Positions 63,741 to 64,000 of a stretch of DNA of 64,000 nucleotides are shown here, in pieces (position 1 is the stretch's first letter; each line of letters opens with the position of its first letter). Origin of the DNA: Nitrincola lacisaponensis (GTDB lineage: Bacteria; Pseudomonadota; Gammaproteobacteria; Pseudomonadales; Balneatricaceae); the NCBI RefSeq assembly GCF_000691225.1, contig NZ_JMSZ01000042.1:272458-336457 (forward strand). Reading direction: 5' to 3'. The translations under genes and the position numbers were made by a program. The notes below the pieces were generated by a model. It was given only the letters and a program-made list of their open reading frames with translations. It ran no database searches and was not told the origin of the DNA.

Positions 63741-64000
63741 ATGGCGTTACCACCGATTCAACTGATTCCCAATCCCACTGAAAACCCGGATGTGGTGGAA
63801 GCGATCAATCTCTCCATTACCCGGATAGATAAGGATACAATTGAAGTTCCCTCCATGGTAGCGATGGGAATCAATGTCTGGCTTAAAATTATCTTTTTTG
63901 CCATCTTTTTTGGTTCTATTTCAGGCTATGATCCAGGCTGGTTTACCAAAGATGGAAGCCCTGGTGTCTATTATCAAGATATTCATCAAATGCTGTTTCG
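63741..64000 (+). CDS. Start of a membrane protein, possible immunity partner (partial)
   Basis: The ATG at 63741 with AGGA eight bases upstream opens a frame that runs off the window (86 codons seen). It begins MALPPIQLIPNPTENPDVVEA and has a membrane segment at about 50-65 (VWLKIIFFAIFFGSISGY). It follows the VasX-like gene by 19 bp on the same strand. An inner-membrane immunity role is inferred from position; a structural or adaptor role is also possible. Confidence 0.75.
   Translation, partial: MALPPIQLIPNPTENPDVVEAINLSITRIDKDTIEVPSMVAMGINVWLKIIFFAIFFGSISGYDPGWFTKDGSPGVYYQDIHQMLF

Overview
The window reads as the chromosome of a marine or saline gammaproteobacterium of the Oceanospirillales/Pseudomonadales type. 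The basis is family resemblance: E. coli-like NrdA/NrdB, Nth, RsxABCDGE and CysG; Pseudomonas-like CysI-DUF934-CysH(APS type)-CysG and HsbR/HsbA-like genes; and sigma-54/NtrC-type nitrogen control. No rRNA, tRNA, CRISPR array or complete insertion sequence was recognised.

Layout. 1-471: 5' part of gdhA. 1080-4811: class Ia ribonucleotide reductase (nrdA, nrdB) and its [2Fe-2S] maintenance ferredoxin, behind two NrdR boxes. 4812-5139: AT-rich spacer with clustered DnaA boxes. 5140-15443 (minus strand): rsxABCDGE, a YbiO-type MscS channel, then, after a terminator, a response regulator, a diguanylate cyclase and nth. 15619-18288: cysD and cysN, the latter with a degenerate APS-kinase-like tail. 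18392-20055: nitric-oxide module nnrS-nsrR with an NsrR operator.

20200-34932 is a nitrogen block: nasA-cobA (nitrate reductase, siroheme methyltransferase), an XRE regulator divergent from aspA-ansA, the NIT-ANTAR antiterminator nasR, the nitrate ABC transporter nrtABD and nitrite reductase nirBD. Both nas and nrt have an NtrC-like site, a sigma-54 promoter and a terminator overlapped by a similar hexaloop hairpin. This suggests nitrogen limitation switches initiation on, and nitrate or nitrite, via NasR, allows read-through. 34951-39343 completes sulfate assimilation (cysI, DUF934, APS-type cysH, cysG). CysG and CobA supply siroheme to CysI and NirB.

39379-52315 is mostly core or housekeeping: GIY-YIG protein, dihydroorotase-like protein, MlaA-like protein, HsbR/HsbA-like signalling pair, tal-dusA, GST, an EAL protein, arfB, a hydrolase, a YciA-type thioesterase and a VF530 protein. 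52349-57885 is accessory: a frameshifted NERD gene, then three minus-strand genes, AT-richer than the core, bounded by integron-like attC signals but with no integrase in the window. The largest encodes a TrlF-type PHP plus SMC/ABC ATPase. After hrpB, the window ends with a VasX-like type VI secretion effector and the start of a membrane protein that may be its immunity partner.
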